From positions 62,001 to 126,000 of the forward strand of contig QJNS01000224.1 in the NCBI GenBank assembly GCA_004154925.1: DNA of 64,000 bases, in the 5' to 3' direction. The notes below the pieces were generated by a model. That model saw nothing but the letters and a program-made list of their open reading frames with translations. It was not told where the DNA came from and made no database searches. The position numbers were made by a program, and so were the translations under genes. Positions 13,301 to 23,900 of this stretch are shown here, one piece after another (positions within the stretch are counted from its first letter, which is position 1; the number at the start of each line of letters is the position of its first letter). The DNA comes from Monosporascus cannonballus (lineage: Eukaryota; Ascomycota; Sordariomycetes; Xylariales).

Positions 13301-13631
13301 TGCCTGGACCCTCACTCCAAACGGCTACAAGTGGGGTGCCGAGAACAAGGACATCGGTAGCGACCAGCCACAAGGCTTCACGACGACGATGGGCATCAAG
13401 CGGAAGCTTCTCCTGAGTCCGCGGTACAAGGGCTTCTTCCTTGTTCCGGAGAATAGCAAGTGGAACTACAGCTTCATGGGCAGCAGCTTTGCGGGACTGG
13501 AGAAGAAGCCCGTGCATGTCAAGCTTGACACGCCCATGCCGTTCTATAGCGACCAGCACCGCCCGCTCCATTTCCAGAATTTCGCGGAGCTGGAAGACAT
13601 CGGCGTCGATAGGAGCGACAACTTTGCTTAA
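4368..13631 (+). CDS. prp8: Pre-mRNA-splicing factor PRP8 with an in-frame intein
   Basis: One uninterrupted frame of 3087 codons encodes the U5 snRNP core protein that holds the spliceosome active site. Removing the 713-residue intein (precursor residues 1545-2257) leaves 2374 residues, the normal PRP8 length. The N-terminus is a proline tract ([15 protein letters not shown]) followed by conserved blocks such as [29 protein letters not shown] and [16 protein letters not shown]. Next come the RT-like and linker regions interrupted by the intein, the endonuclease-like region (around precursor residue 2360, [18 protein letters not shown]), the RNase H-like domain (around 2530, [17 protein letters not shown]) and a C-terminal Jab1/MPN domain (about 2825-3087, [12 protein letters not shown]). 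The gene has no introns. The ATG at 4368 is chosen because the family homology begins directly after the proline tract. Function depends on protein splicing of the intein, since it lies in an essential region. Confidence 0.98.
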   Translation: MSFQPPPPPPGWGPPPPPPPPPPPGPPSDFLPPPPGAPAPPPPGYRPPTDPQIAKFAQKKKEWLRMQRNRFGEKRKGGFVETQKADMPPEHLRKIVKDIGDVSQKKYTSDKRSYLGALKFMPHAVMKLLENMPMPWESAREVKVLYHVNGCLTLVNEIPRVIPPVFHAQWATMWLTMRKEKSDRRLFKRMRFPPFDDEEPPLSWSENIEDVEPLEPIQMELDEEEDAAVYEWFYDHRPLIDTEHVNGPSYKSWNLTLQQMATLHRLSRPLLSEVVDPNYFYLFDLKSLLTAKALNVALPGGPRFEPLYKDIDPNDEDFGEFNAIDRIIFRTPIRTESRVAYPYLYNSLPRSVQLNWYSHPQIVYTKSDDPNMPAFHFDPTINPISSRSVAPKNISTTHEDGIFGQGNIEEPEDDGFELPPDVEPFFADEELYTEDTSSAIALWWAPFPFDRRSGRMVRAQDVPLVKQWYLEHCPPKQPVKVRVSYQKLLKTYVLNELHKKKPKAINKQNLLRTLKQTKFFQQTTIDWVEAGLQVCRQGFNMLNLLIHRKNLTYLHLDYNFNLKPVKTLTTKERKKSRFGNAFHLMREILRLTKLIVDAQVQYRLGNIDAFQLADGILYAFNHVGQLTGMYRYKYKLMHQIRSCKDLKHLIYYRFNSGPVGKGPGCGFWAPAWRVWLFFMRGIIPLLERWLGNLLSRQFEGRHSKGVAKTVTKQRVESHFDLELRASVMSDLMDMMPEGIKQNKVNTVLQHLSEAWRCWKSNIPWKVPGLPAPIENIILRYVKAKADWWISVAHYNRERIRRGATVDKTVAKKNVGRLTRLWLKAEQERQHNYMKDGPYVSSEEAVAIYTTTVHWLESRKFTPIPFPSVSYKHDTKILILALERLREAYSVKGRLNQSQREELALIEQAYDSPGTTLERIKRFLLTQRAFKEVQIDMNDNYSTINPVYDIEPIEKISDAYLDQYLWYQADQRHLFPNWIKPSDSEVPPLLVYKWAQGINNLDRVWETADGECNVMIETELSKVYEKIDLTLLNRLLRLIMDHNLADYISAKNNVQLTYKDMNHVNSYGMIRGLQFSGFVFQYYGLVLDLLLLGLNRASEIAGPPQSPNDFLQFRDRETETKHPIRLYTRYIDKIWVFLRFTAEESRDLIQRFLTEQPDPNFENVIGYKSKKCWPRDSRMRLMRHDVNLGRAVFWDLKNRLPRSVTTIEWDDTFASVYSRDNPNLLFSMCGFEVRILPKIRNQNDEFPIKDSVWSLVDNTTKERTAHAFLQVTEEDIQKFNNRIRQILMSSGSTTFTKIANKWNTALIALFTYYREAAVSTVNLLDTIVKCETKIQTRVKIGLNSKMPSRFPPAVFYTPKELGGLGMISGSHILIPASDKRWSKQTDTGVTHYRAGMTHDEETLIPNIFRYIVPWESEFIDSQRVWTEYSQKRLEANQQNRRLTLEDLEDSWDRGLPRINTLFQKDRSTLSFDKGFRTRSEFKIYQLMKSNPFWWTSQRHDGKLWNLNAYRTDVIQALGGVETILEHTLFKATGFPSWEGLFWEKACLAKGTKLLRYDHTQVAVEDVKEGDLLLGPDGGPRRAFNVVKGKERLYRIKIGSGKEDLVVTPNHILVLHREKSGTNKYEGPTAEGQRSPLEGQFGDLSVAGSDPTDPDRPNDLIKQRPSFLSALKSAIAWLLSAECNRAGATQVRNALNGTIGITTQDSYIVNIPVGRGSLAEYATFAWGNPERTNIKGHPNHPPVFFPTKEDAFAAAIVRSRQIHDEGDVTLANLGQRFLAKSADGKGGEIRLDSSLPNMFLLWNKEGSNLKIRVYYSRDSTKYGRYYAFPSLSMSDSTTELDSVQDDPYDHDASWEEANLLSLEPQEVLPTGHYDTIEMTAAQFAALEPKERSRYRLFRSPGFELPEQAVPINPYSLGLWLGDGSRSSTSIYPNHEAEVRDFLVRHAAELDLQLSPSPASSTPVLCQRSRLTEPDYDFESSVEESMNLGDSQTSPVEAVLEDALHQLRSDDKLMNLVGVPEVEKEEDEDLDLIDAVSDDEAVDDEADERQRVTRPQTGRRAYGAPQREEEEQLAGRIIYRTEPVSNVNTLLFALRELGVLTERGPTGPDADRKHIPSVYMRNSRSVRLAVLAGLLDTDGWYVYPENMFGFAQSERWNPALFWDTVALARSLGFSVRTERRMMWNPARTAQFPQLFAQIFGNLSEIPCLLAREKTVERFVPQAHSFIIKDIVLESETTEWAGFRVDGDQLYLRHDYLVLHNSGFEESMKFKKLTNAQRSGLNQIPNRRFTLWWSPTINRANVYVGFQVQLDLTGIFLHGKIPTLKISLIQIFRAHLWQKIHESVVMDLCQVFDQELESLGIETVQKETIHPRKSYKMNSSCADILLFASNKWNVTRPSLLFDTKDVIEPTTTNKFWLDVQLRYGDYDSHDIERYTRAKYLDYTNDSMSIYPSATGLMIGIDLAYNLYSAYGQYFPGLKVLIQQAMAKIMKANPALYVLRERIRKGLQLYASESNQEFLNSQNYSELFSNQTKLFIDDTNVYRVTIHKTFEGNLTTKPINGAIFIFNPRTGQLFLKIIHTSVWAGQKRLGQLAKWKTAEEVAALIRSLPIEEQPKELIVTRKGLLDPLEVHLLDFPNISIRASELQLPFQAAMKVEKLGDMILRATEPQMVLFNLYDEWLKSISSYTAFSRLVLILRALHVNPDKTKLILRPDKTVITQQHHIWPTLSDEDWIKVETQLRDLILHDYGKKNNVNVASLTSSEVRDIILGMEISAPSMQRQQAAEIEKQQQEQQQLTAVTTKTQNVHGEEIIVTTTSQFEQQTFASKTEWRTRAIATSNLRTRSNNIYVSSVDNDVDDITYVMPNNILKKFITVADLRVQVAGYLYGVSVPDNKQVKEIRCIVMVPQIGGLRNVQLPQQLPQHEYLSDMEPLGVIHTMAGNELPYMSAADVTEHARLLDTHPKLKEYDTVTVDVSFTPGSVSLSAWTLTPNGYKWGAENKDIGSDQPQGFTTTMGIKRKLLLSPRYKGFFLVPENSKWNYSFMGSSFAGLEKKPVHVKLDTPMPFYSDQHRPLHFQNFAELEDIGVDRSDNFA
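9000..11138 (+). other. PRP8 intein (site a), 713 residues, apparently splicing-competent
   Basis: The intein starts at Cys1 (TGT, 9000-9002) after extein EKA and ends His-Asn (11133-11138). The next residue is Ser, at the start of extein [19 protein letters not shown]. This is the well-known 'a' insertion site of fungal PRP8 inteins. Seen directly: block [13 protein letters not shown]; block B with TPNH (Thr62 and His65 of the intein); C-terminal blocks ending DYLVLHN with penultimate His and terminal Asn; and nucleophilic +1 Ser. All residues needed for the standard class 1 splicing pathway are present. It includes an endonuclease core and two unusual segments described separately. The frame is continuous with the host gene. 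A defective intein here should be lethal, so splicing activity is likely but untested. Confidence 0.96.
10107..10775 (+). other. LAGLIDADG homing endonuclease core within the PRP8 intein
   Basis: Two LAGLIDADG-type helices are visible: LGLWLGDGS at intein residues 370-378 (10107-10133) and LAGLLDTDG at 584-592 (10749-10775). Each keeps its catalytic acidic residue (Asp376 and Asp591). They are about 214 residues apart, farther than the roughly 100 residues usual between the two motifs, because a charged low-complexity stretch lies between them. The coordinates span motif to motif only; the folded endonuclease domain extends on both sides. Known members of the family cut the intein-free allele and drive intein inheritance. 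Activity here is inferred from the intact motifs only. Confidence 0.85.
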
Positions 13632-15574
13632 GAGGGAGATGACTCAAAAGGCAGGGGAATTGGAAGCTGGGGGCATATGAGAATAGTCATCATCCACTGA
13701 ATCACCTAGTGTACTGGTTCGAAGGGCGTGATAATCATTTCCATTGGCGGGCGTTCAGGATTGCAAGATATGAGTTAATAAGAGATATGGGCGAAGAGAT
13801 ATGTCTTCTACGGGCCTGTGTAACGGCATTCATTCGGGGGACGAGCCCTCATGTAACGTATGTAACTGTGCTTAACACCAGAAGATTGATATATAATAAT
13901 ACCTTAAAAGATCGATACATAAATACTGGTGATAATATCTGTCGGTTGACCTTCCTTGCCCTGGATGTAAGAGTATGGAACCCTCAACTTAACAAAGCCC
14001 CCACCAGAATCAATCGCTGGTGGTGCTTGATACTAGGAGCACGAGGCGGCTTCCGGGCGGCCCCGGCGGCGACAGCGCCCGCCGGGGGCGGTCCATGCGG
14101 AGTAAAAGGAAGGGCCGCGAGGGATGGCCGGATGGCCGGATGATGCATGAAAGTTGCAGCACAGTAGCAAAAAGCCGCACAGGCGAAACCGTGCGGGCGG
14201 GATGCGTGTGTGTCTCGTCGTCGGCCGCGATACTGGCCGCAGGAGGGAGGGGCTTCAGATTTGGGCCATGCATACATAGGTACATAGCATTGCATATGCA
14301 ATGCTCTTTCTTGGTACTTCGCTATATTTATGTATCCCGGCCTACGAGCCGCAGGGGCACGACGCAATTCCCGCCGGATGGAGAGTATGCAGGGCTCCGT
14401 CCTGGTGTCTGTACGCCCATTGCACCGGGACGCGCCGGCCCCCTCCTTGTGCAACCGTCATGCGTTTTATTTCCAATATCCTTCGCTCTTATAATTTTTC
14501 ATTTAAAAAAAGTTTTCGTTTCCCCTTTTCCTTGTAGCAAAGAGCTGGGATGGGCGGGCTAGTTAATGCATAGTCATACCAGCGGTATCGAAAAAGTTAG
14601 ATAGTATTATGCCCGAATTGCCCGAAGACGCCGGCACATGATGGCGGCTATTGACCAGCCCGGCCGTTGGCTTGGGGTTTGAGACTGCAGAATCTTATGC
14701 GCACCGGGGATGGGCCTCTTGTCGCCGTTTGCGATGCGTCTCAACCAATGCCGAAGGGTTGAGTCAGCACGTTGTCAGCTTTTTAATCAGGGTCAATGCT
14801 TGGAGCCGACGAACAGGGGGAGACGGGGGGGAAGAGAATGGAAGAGGGGGAGGGGCATACGGTTATATCGGTTCCTGAGCTGACGGTGAGGCTGTTGACA
14901 TCAGAAATAAACTTTACTATATATTGCCAGTCTATGAACCTCTACCAAGGCCGTAGTTGTCGCCCAGCTCTGAGAGCTACCTAATAAGGCCCAGCTTAAT
15001 AGACCGAAAGTAATGGCGACGCCGAAATAGGCAGGGCGGCGCGGTTGCTAAAAGGTTGAATAAATTACCGATTTTTATGCATTATGCGTGGAACACCCAT
15101 TGGGTAAGGTATACTTGTTAGGTCAAGTTAGGTAAGCGGGCCTTTGTCCCCTTATGTAGGAACTTAAACTTACGTAAATTACCAAGTATTATCGGCAGCG
15201 ATGACTATTAGGTACGCGCCCTTCCCGCGGCAAAAGCATGCTGCGTCTCGTCCTCCCGCAAAGAAAAAAAAACCGTTCCTGCATTAATAAGGATCCAGAT
15301 TTTAGTAGCAGGCGTCACCCCTGCAGTGGGGTGACTGGGCGAACGCGGTTGATCACGGGAGACTTTCCCAAGCAGGGAAACAAGGAGGTACGGAGTAGGT
15401 GGGTAGCGTGCCACAGGGCCCTGCAGACCTCCACTCACTTGTGTTTCCTCGCAGGCCAGTCCCGGTACAATGGGTACATCTGTGTCCCCGTAGACGCAAT
15501 GCTACCGACAAGGGTAATAATGTTGGAAGCTGCAGAGGGATGCGGCTGAAATAATCCAGCTTGGGGATCCTCCT
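13632..15574. other. Intergenic region downstream of PRP8
   Basis: It contains the PRP8 3' UTR and a GC-rich patch near 14040-14240. Frames on both strands across that patch are low-complexity (Ala/Arg/Gly/Pro-rich) and mirror one another, which points to base composition and not coding. A G-rich stretch lies near 14815-14860. No gene is recognised. Confidence 0.5.
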
Positions 15575-15970
15575 CTAAAACTCGAACGCTTTCGAGAGCA
15601 TACCCATGATTTCGTCATCGTCATCAAGCCAGTAGAGCACAATGTTCTGCAGACACCATGCCTAAACCAATTAAGAAGTATAGTCGCCCCAACCGTTGTT
15701 ACCCACAGCGGGTCGGGAGTCTTAATCCACATCGTGGAGGTGCGTATCAATCCTAGCCTAGCGGTTTTGTAGCATGTACAACTTGCAACGTGGGTGGAGA
15801 CAAGGAGAACCTTTGGCGATCAAACCCGAGAACAAGAAGTGTTTGAAGGTAGAGGCTTCGCACATAACGATACTCCCGGAAGGATAGACGCCAGTGATGA
15901 GGTGCCGTGGACGCCCTTGAGGCCCGTAGACTTGATTGTCGGAGCCATTCATCAGAGATTTGTATAGCAT
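15575..15970 (-). CDS. Unrecognised spliced gene, 3' part only
   Basis: Three blocks on the minus strand join in frame. 15970-15811 includes GSDNQVYGPQGRPRHLITGV and STFKHFLFSGLIAKG. 15752-15703 includes RTSTMWIKTPDPLW. 15661-15575 reads AWCLQNIVLYWLDDDDE and ends SKAFEF before a TAG. The last intron (15702-15662, donor GTAACA, acceptor TTTAG) is only 41 bp. The upstream one (15810-15753, 58 bp) has a poor donor, GTTCTC. The joined peptide looks like real protein and the phases agree, but I do not recognise the family and cannot fix the start. A further frame at 16054-16425 (-), with a good GTAAGC donor near 16138, may be an earlier exon of the same gene, but no junction I tried joins it cleanly. 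It could be a decaying gene. Confidence 0.35.
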
Positions 15971-16425
15971 TGGTGAGCTGGTATGGGAGCTTGTGTGGGG
16001 TTGCCTCTCTTAAAAGCAGGCGGGTTTTTCAAGCAGAAGCTTGGCTATGGAGATCAGGGACTCGGATACCGGCTAAAGAAGACGGCGGACGTCAGAGCTA
16101 TGACGGAATGAGGAACAACGTGACAAGCCGAGCGCTTACTGGCACCCTTGGAAGATTGAGAGGCGCAGTCCTCACCGATACTGACGAAGCGCTGAGGAGT
16201 TGTTTGATACTCGGAAATAGAGACCGGCAAAAGCCTCAAGTTTAGCATTTGGAGTATTGCTGCGGCGGAATCAATGTCCAAACGCACGCCTGAATAGGTA
16301 CGCCTGGAATAGGAGAACTGGAGCGAGCCTGGAGGCGGGCCGGGGTCTTGGAAAATGACGCCACTCAATACCAAGCCTACTTCGAGATGACCTATCTTGT
16401 TAGAGTAGCAGCAGTAGGCAGGCAT

Positions 16426-19400
16426 GTATGGGATCTAAGGAGAGACGAAATGCTGCATGCATCTTCATGTTCCTTGCATAGAGCGGGCCGCCCAAGAAGC
16501 TGGATAAGGCAGGCACACGAAGATGCACCACGCGAACGCCCGCCCACCCAATCAAGGGGGATGACGACCGGGATACGTAACCAAAGCTTCTAGAAGTACG
16601 AAAAGACAAGGATTATCTTTCCTTTTCTGTAAGTGTGAAGACTCTCTTCCGCCGAAAAAGAATATTTGGTCTGGGGGAGCCCCTTAGGGAAGTTTAGGCA
16701 TGTCCGAACTTAAAGCACATGTGCATGTCCTGTCAGCCGATTATGGTATATTGCGGGGCTCGGCAAGCTCGCATGAAGCATGCAATTTGAAAATGACCTA
16801 TTTTAAGACATGTCGACTCTTTAATTGATTGTAAGCTTAGGGACCTGTTAGACCTCCTCTGGTTCCCCTATCTACATTAAAGCCATCCCAAGGTAGCCCT
16901 GCTTGGTGGATCGCGAATTACAGGTCACGGAGGTAGGTGTGCAGGTGTCTATCTAGAAGCAGCTATTGTAGGTGGGTAACGTCAACGACTATCATTGTAG
17001 AGGATATGCTCTATGTAAAGTATGTAATTAAGGTCACTATTGACTCTCTTATCGAGTCGGCCTTGCTATGCACATGAATGTCTGACTATATCCAATATAT
17101 CAAGCAACTTGGATAGGACCATAGGAGATACATTGCTCAGATAGGTCTCTCCCAGGCCAGCCTTGCCCACTTGGCTTACATCACTAAGATCCAGGACGCA
17201 GTACCTTTTTATATTATATTTGAACACACATAAATGTATGTGCCTAAGCAGAAGCCGGGACCTCATGTTGTGCCCCCCTCGCTAATCTAGAGAAACGGGT
17301 TGTTGGGTTCCCATGAACCCTTGCAAAATGCTACTCTTTTAACAAACGTGGGTTTAAAAAATTTTTAAAAGTAAATATAAAATTCCATTGTACCACCTAG
17401 AACAATCTCCGTGCTTGCATCGAAGCATGCCGCTTTATTTATTAATTCCCTTCTCTCTTTGGCAGTGTTAAAGCAGAACGATACATACACCATACTGCTT
17501 GGCCGGGGAGACTACCAAACAAATCTCTGGCTGACGTAGCTTGCCTACCGAGTGGCTTCAAGCTTTCCGGATCCCATAAGCCCCGAGCGACTGTAGAGAC
17601 AAGGCTCCATTTTCTAGAAAGCCTCTCATTTCTTCCGTCATGAGCAGCATAATTCGTCATTTAATTTCTTGGGTTGGGTGCATTGAAACTTTTTTTTTTG
17701 TTTATGCGAATCCCTGAGGTTTCAATGCGTGCCGGCATTTTGACAGTTACATATTGTGTGTATCCTTGGCCCCTGGTAGGTTCCGTTGCAAGTGGCCTAA
17801 CTTGGAAACTTCATGTTCCGCTCTCAGCTATCTTTTCCCCCTTCCCTTTCTCCGCCAGTTCGCATTGAATTGATTTACACACTAGCTCTTGGGTGACCCG
17901 TACCTCGAAGCAAGGGTTGCGGGCTTGTGCCGATGGAACTCGGACCACATGCTGACACGCCTCTGGTCCACCAGGAGAAGGAGAGGAAACGGCCGCGTAC
18001 GTCAAATAAAAATTAGAGCTTCGCCAACGCCGATGGACGAAGGCCACGACTTTGTGACAAAAAAACAAATTATACTCCATCAAGTCCTAGTCAGTGGGAG
18101 TGGGAGTGGAAGTGGAGTGTCCCGCTCCCCTTTCTCCGAATCTGCATCGCGCGGCTGCGTATCCTTGGATGATGGTGTGTCATCAGCCCCGTCCCCACCC
18201 TCACGTACCCTACCCCAGACTGCAGAATACCCTCGTACAACCAACAGCGGGCATATGTAAGACTTCAAGACCCATATCGGGGCTTTATCATGCATGGGTT
18301 ACCTGTTACCGCTGTCGACGAGGGTGAAGGCAAGAGGCGGGCGGCATGAAGGTCTCTTCATACTTCATCATCTGAAGACTTCCCAAGACCCGTGGGTATA
18401 AGTAACTATAGCTAACATTACTAATCTCGAGGAGGCTGCGGCATTCAAGTGGTCCAAGTCACAGAACCAGAATGGCTCTAATGAGCGCATCCCCGTGCTT
18501 TTTTCGGCAATCTGTACTTGCTAGCAACCTTGCAAGAGCCTTCTGGCCCTATGGGCCTGCTGGGATCACAGTACCCTGTCATTTCAATATAGGCCACCCC
18601 AGTTCCAATATAGCCCTCCGAGCGGAGCGGTGGCAAGGCCCCCATTGTGTCTCTGCTGTCTCCCCAACTGTCTCCAGTAACCATGGATAGTCACAGCGGA
18701 TACTTCTTGTTCTCCATTGCCCTGTTGACCCGCGATCTAACCGTTCAAGGCCCTGGCTTGTTTTGGTGAACATGTTAACCCCCTGCCTTGCTGTCCTCGT
18801 GTGGATCTATCTCTATAATTTGCTTGTCGTGCTCTCTGTGCAGACAACTGCCCGACCGCATGGAAAGGCACTCCTCGTATGAGCCGTTTACCCTCCCTTT
18901 GGCTGTCCTGTTTAGTCCCGTTTCGTACCATTCCCGCCCCTGCATCTGTGTGGGCTGGTTGGGAGATAATAGCTTTTCCAGGGTCTGACTGGAGTAGACG
19001 TCCTTGAGCCTTTCTCTCCCGATATCCTGTCACTCAAGCGTTCTCTCTGCCCTGCCTGTCCCTGTCGGTTGCATCATACCGTCCGGCTAGGATCCGTACT
19101 TGTTTCCATATCGGCAGACGGCTAGCCCCATGGCATAAGATCCCCAAATTATGCCACCGCCATCGTTGGACAAGGTAAACTGAATCTCCACACGCATTCA
19201 GGCACGGTATCAGTCTCGCGCATGGCGATTCCGCTTTTAGTGCTTGAATTCCCAGATGAAATCCGAAGCAGTCCATGGTACACTTCTTTTCATACCCAGT
19301 CTCGCCCCTGTCGTGGGGCCCAACCGTTAAGAATATCAGACGATATAATACGGCCCGCGCCCACCATCGTTTATTCCAGGTTCTAATCTATCGCTATATC

Positions 19401-19719
19401 ATATATCTTAAGAGGGATAAGAACCAACCATTCGAATCGCCTGCAAGGCTTAGCACACATCTTGGCACCTAATTCTTCTACCTTCAGCGACCTGTAAGAC
19501 GAGCTCGTATTACTACTACTATCACCACTACCTTCACCACCCAGCAACCTTATCACTTCCTAGGTTTGGAAAGGTCACCCGCGACTGCCGCCGCCACACA
19601 GCATATGTTTCCGGCTGTTTGGAAAACAACAGCCCGACCTAACCATAACAGTCAGACGAACAACCGGCAAGACGGGTCTCTTTATCGACACACGCGTTAC
19701 TCCCTCCCCATCTACCCGG
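16426..19719. other. Long intergenic region, no gene recognised
   Basis: About 3.3 kb without a convincing coding frame on either strand. The short frames have no family resemblance and many sit opposite one another. The right end (about 19480-19719) is rich in CAC/TAC triplets and pyrimidines and probably forms the leader, and perhaps a first exon, of the Myb-like gene. Confidence 0.45.
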
Positions 19720-20910
19720 TTGTCACTAAGCCAGCAGCCCCGAGGGGCCTCAGTTTATCAAATTCTTTCACCGCAGAGCCCGGCGACCGTCCAGAGCGGT
19801 TCGCTCTGGCGGAACCCATGTATCGGAGACACGCTGGCGGGCAATTACAGAGTAGGACCAGACTACAATGTCGACTACTCTCCCCAGGAGCCACATCCAG
19901 GCGAACAGAGCCATACCCCACACCCATACGACGCCCACCACCATCACCACCAAAGAAGCTCGCTCCAGCATACACCGCAGGGAAGCCTTCATGAGCCGAC
20001 TCAGTCGCACAGCCACCACGCCATGTCCCACCATCACTCCGCCCACCATCCGATCCTAATGGATCCGGCGCACATGGGCAGCCACCCCGGCGCACGTCAT
20101 ATGGGGCATCCGGGACCCCCACACTTCGGCGCGCCTGGGCCATCTTCCCATGCCGTAGTAGCTCCTTTGTATCCGGGAATGACGCCCGCCCAACCTCACA
20201 GCTCCGGGACGAAACGGGCCCGGCCGGAGGAGCTCGATCTTTCAGTGTCAGGTATGCCCGATCTCGAGCAGAGTGAGCTCGACTCGATGCAGTCCATGGG
20301 GGCGACCTACGCGCAAGCGGCCGGCGCCCCGCCGACACACCACCATCACCGGCTTCCGGATCAGGGACCGCCTTCGAAGATGATGAGACGCGATGGGGAG
20401 GGAAGTCTGGGGGGCGGAGGAGGTGGGGCGCCGAGCGTTGTGGGACAAGCCGGGATGCCAGCGCCTGCGCCGAGACCGAGGGGACCTAAGCTGAAGTTCA
20501 CGCCCGAGGACGATCAACTCCTCATCGATCTAAAAGAGAATAAGAGCTTGACGTGGAAGCAAATCGCGGATTTCTTTCCTGGGCGGTCCTCGGGAACCCT
20601 TCAGGTACGCTACTGTACGAAACTCAAGGCGAAGACCACGCAATGGAGCGAAGAGACAGTAAGCTTCCGCCATCCCCTTTTCTTATACAGGAAGTTAGGG
20701 ATGCGTTGAGTTTCTCACATATTCTCAAACTTACAGGACCAAAAACTCCAAGCGGCTCTCCGCGACTGGGAAAACGAGAAATGGCGGTTCGTGTCGAACA
20801 AAGTAGGGCCAGGCTTTACGCCCCAGGCGTGTCAAGCTCGAGCCCTAGTGCTGTCTGGGGAGGCGCCGGAACCGGAACTGGAAGAGGGAGCAGGAGAAGA
20901 AAACTTATAG
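19720..20910 (+). CDS. Myb/SANT-domain DNA-binding protein, 5' end unresolved
   Basis: Exon 19720-20658 runs in frame across a 78-bp intron (20659-20736, donor GTAAGC, acceptor TTACAG) to exon 20737-20910, giving up to 370 residues. The N-terminal half is low-complexity and His/Pro/Ser-rich (clusters near HPYDAHHHHHQRSS and SHSHHAMSHHHSAHH). Two tandem SANT/Myb-type repeats close the protein: KLKFTPEDDQLLIDLKENK...LTWKQIADFFPGRSSGTL at about residues 258-306, and a second running from the exon junction (DQKLQAALRDWENEKWRFV...FTPQACQARA). The tail is acidic. The frame opens with TTG at 19720 and the first in-frame ATG is at 20023, so either a short upstream exon is missing from this model or translation starts at 20023 (269 residues). 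Role: probable sequence-specific transcription regulator in the nucleus; targets unknown. Confidence 0.75.
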
Positions 20911-23900
20911 CAATCAGCGTCTCCGCCAGGGGCTTCAGCTCCTGAGTCCGGAGACCACATCTATCCGTGACAGCTCCATGAATGAGAAGGTTGCATCGCA
21001 GAGATTATAGCGCGGAAAAGACAACAGATCTCTCCTCGTGGCGACGACGAAGCATGACGACTCGCGCCGATCTATCTCGCAATAACTCAAAACTACAACA
21101 CGTTTCAGTCCCTGACCACCGGCAGCTACGAGGACACCTGGCGCCTTGCACTTTTCACTCCTAGCTCGATCCAAGGGCTTAAAGTCCCCTCTGTTCTCGG
21201 ACCTGAATAGACGGCCAACTGTGTACATCGAAAGATACCACAAGATCATATCACTTTTATTTTCTTCTCTTTTCCGTTTCTAATGGCTTTAGATTTCCTC
21301 GGATTACTGCGCGCCAATACCCATTTCCTTTTGCACCGTCTACGTTCCTAATACCTCTGAATACCGGAGTGGCATCTAACGCCCTAATCAACACATATAT
21401 TGCATATGATACGACATGACAGCTTGTTCCATTCTTCTTTTGCCCGTTCCCTTAATAACGGAGTCCATCGGAAACGACGGCCGCGTGCGAAGATATAACA
21501 TGGGGGCGTTTGTCAGCGTGCGCTTTCAGGATTATTGCATCGTGGTAACGGCGGCAACTTGGACAGACTGCGGATTACAAGATACCCCTAAACCTTTCAG
21601 GAGCTTGGAGGAGGTGGGCCGTCTGCGGCAACGAGCAAAAATATCATGCTTTCCCACAAAAGGGGGGGGGGGAGTGGGGTTTTGAGGAAGGTTTGAATCT
21701 GGGCGGCTTGTAGCAACCGCGGCGCTGAAAGACCCCCAGTTTAAATCAGATGCACTCTCCATACACACACACACACCACACGCACACGAAGACGACGGCC
21801 GGATTAATATTGTGTTTTTTGTTGATGGGTTCGGTCCACGGCGATGGGGGGGGATAACCCATGACTTTGGATCGAAGGGGGAAATTTGGCACGGATGAAG
21901 GACGAGGGGAGAGGGAGGGGGGCCGGGCTGGGGCATTCTACCACGAATTTCATGATTATACCGTCTTGCACATTCCCTACTATCGGCCTTGATTCACACG
22001 CGAGTCACCTCTACTACTACTCCGACTTTCTCCTTTTGCTTTTGTCCAAGAGGTAATTCGCCCGGATGCCCGTCTTCTCTATAAATATTATTGTACCTAA
22101 TCACTACCATTGTATTACCGGGGGGGAAGGGGGGGAAGCGCTTCTAGGCGCGAGCCTTTTGCTTTTTGCAATGGGGACACGCATTGAACTTTCCGGAGAG
22201 AGGGAAGAGAGAGTGTGAGGAAAAATCAGGCCATTTCCGGCCAGGCTTACTTTTTTTTTTTTTTGTTTGTCCTCTCTTGATTTAGACGAACACGCAACTC
22301 TGCTCCACAGTTCACGTCCTATCACCCGTGCTTTCCTAATACTCGACCTGCCCTATAATACCAGCCACTTATTATGTTCTGGGGGGGAGGAAGCACCAGG
22401 GAGAGGGGGAACGTGGCGATAGCCTTCGTACACGCGCGAAGACAAGAGAGAGAGGCAGACGCCCTTACGCGCGTAGCCGTACATACAAATGACATATCAA
22501 CAATACACATATAGTCTGGTAGCTATGTAGTTATATACGCGCAACCGAAAGGAGAGGAAATGTCCCCATCTCGAGCGTGATCGTTGGAGAGGCGAGACAG
22601 TAACGGGTCGTCTATGGCAAAAACAACCTGGAGATCCGGGTTCGCTTCGATGCGCACATCAACCGAAAAGGCGTATCCAGCGGCCGGGCTCTTTATCTTC
22701 CCATCCGCTGGTCCCGCCACCCACGCGCTGGTTGGGTAGGCAGGCGAAGAGGCGCGTCGTCACTCTTCGGTAGCACATATAGTAAGCCTGTAATATTACC
22801 CCATCCCGCGCCACCACCACCACCACCACCACACACGCACATCACCCCTCTACCATCACTGCTCTCTTCCCTGCTATTCCCTGCTGTGGGGTAAAGGACC
22901 ACAGAGATATCTCTGGCGCTTGCCGCAGCAAGGAATGTGCTGCTCGGTGGGACGCTGCCGTACATATGAAGCGTCCCTATATGTATGCTATGTAGCCCAC
23001 CACGACCGTGCTCATCAGTACATAGGTAGGTAGCTACATACCTATATGGCATATGGGTCCGCGCGCGAAACGGCGACAGTGGTGGCTAACGCTAGGCCGA
23101 AGCCCATATCCTTAGGGCAACGGCGCGTTTTCCGTAACCACCGTTCGCAAGCCGCGGGTTAGCACGTCATAAGAACAGGTCGCGCAAGATGGGCAATCTC
23201 TCGGCCGGGCACTGAGAACTGTTATTACTTAACTTCACTTGCCTTGCCAGGAGTTAGGAAGGGGTTTCGCCCTTTGGCAGTTGACGCCGCTTGTCCCGCC
23301 CGGTAGACCGCTCCCCCAGGAAAACGAACCCCCTCGGTGGAGAAACCGGGGGGCATTTTATCGATGCTTGCGTTGCGTTTCTTGCGGTGAAGCGTGCCTG
23401 CATAGGATACGTAACGCACGCGGCAGAGCACACGGCTGTAAAAGGAATTTAGGCGTGCCGTTCCCCATTCCTCTCGCGCGTGTTCTCCCCCTCCCCCTCC
23501 TGCGTTGTGGGCGGGGGGGTATGTGTGTATGTGGTCTGAAGCGAGAGCATTCCCCAAACAGCCCCCTGTCGCTAAATTCTCCGACCTCCAACGGCCCGCA
23601 AAACATCGTGCAGGGTCTGATGCGGTGAGGGATCGCCTCATGCCGTGTGCGCTCGAATTATGTAGGGTCAGATACGGCCGCTCGATCTGGCCATCTCGAT
23701 GGCCCAGGTAGCCAGCTAGTTAAGTGGACGATGTAGCCTGCTTGATCGTCCTTGTCGCGTAAAACAGGGCAAGGCTAGAAGATGCTTTTCTGGACAACAC
23801 AACATGAAGGTTTCTCTTTTTCGATAAGCGACATGAGATCCGCCCCCAATTTTATTCCTTTCCCTTTCACGTCTCGAAGGGATCATTCGTCCCAGGGTAA

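Noticed and set aside
13984..14562. Long overlapping frames in the GC-rich patch after PRP8
   Set aside because: Ala/Arg/Gly/Pro-rich, present on both strands, with no motif and no start context.
22693..23052. Frame with a poly-Gly run over a CCA/CAC tract
   Set aside because: The run is a simple repeat; flanking sequence has no coding character.
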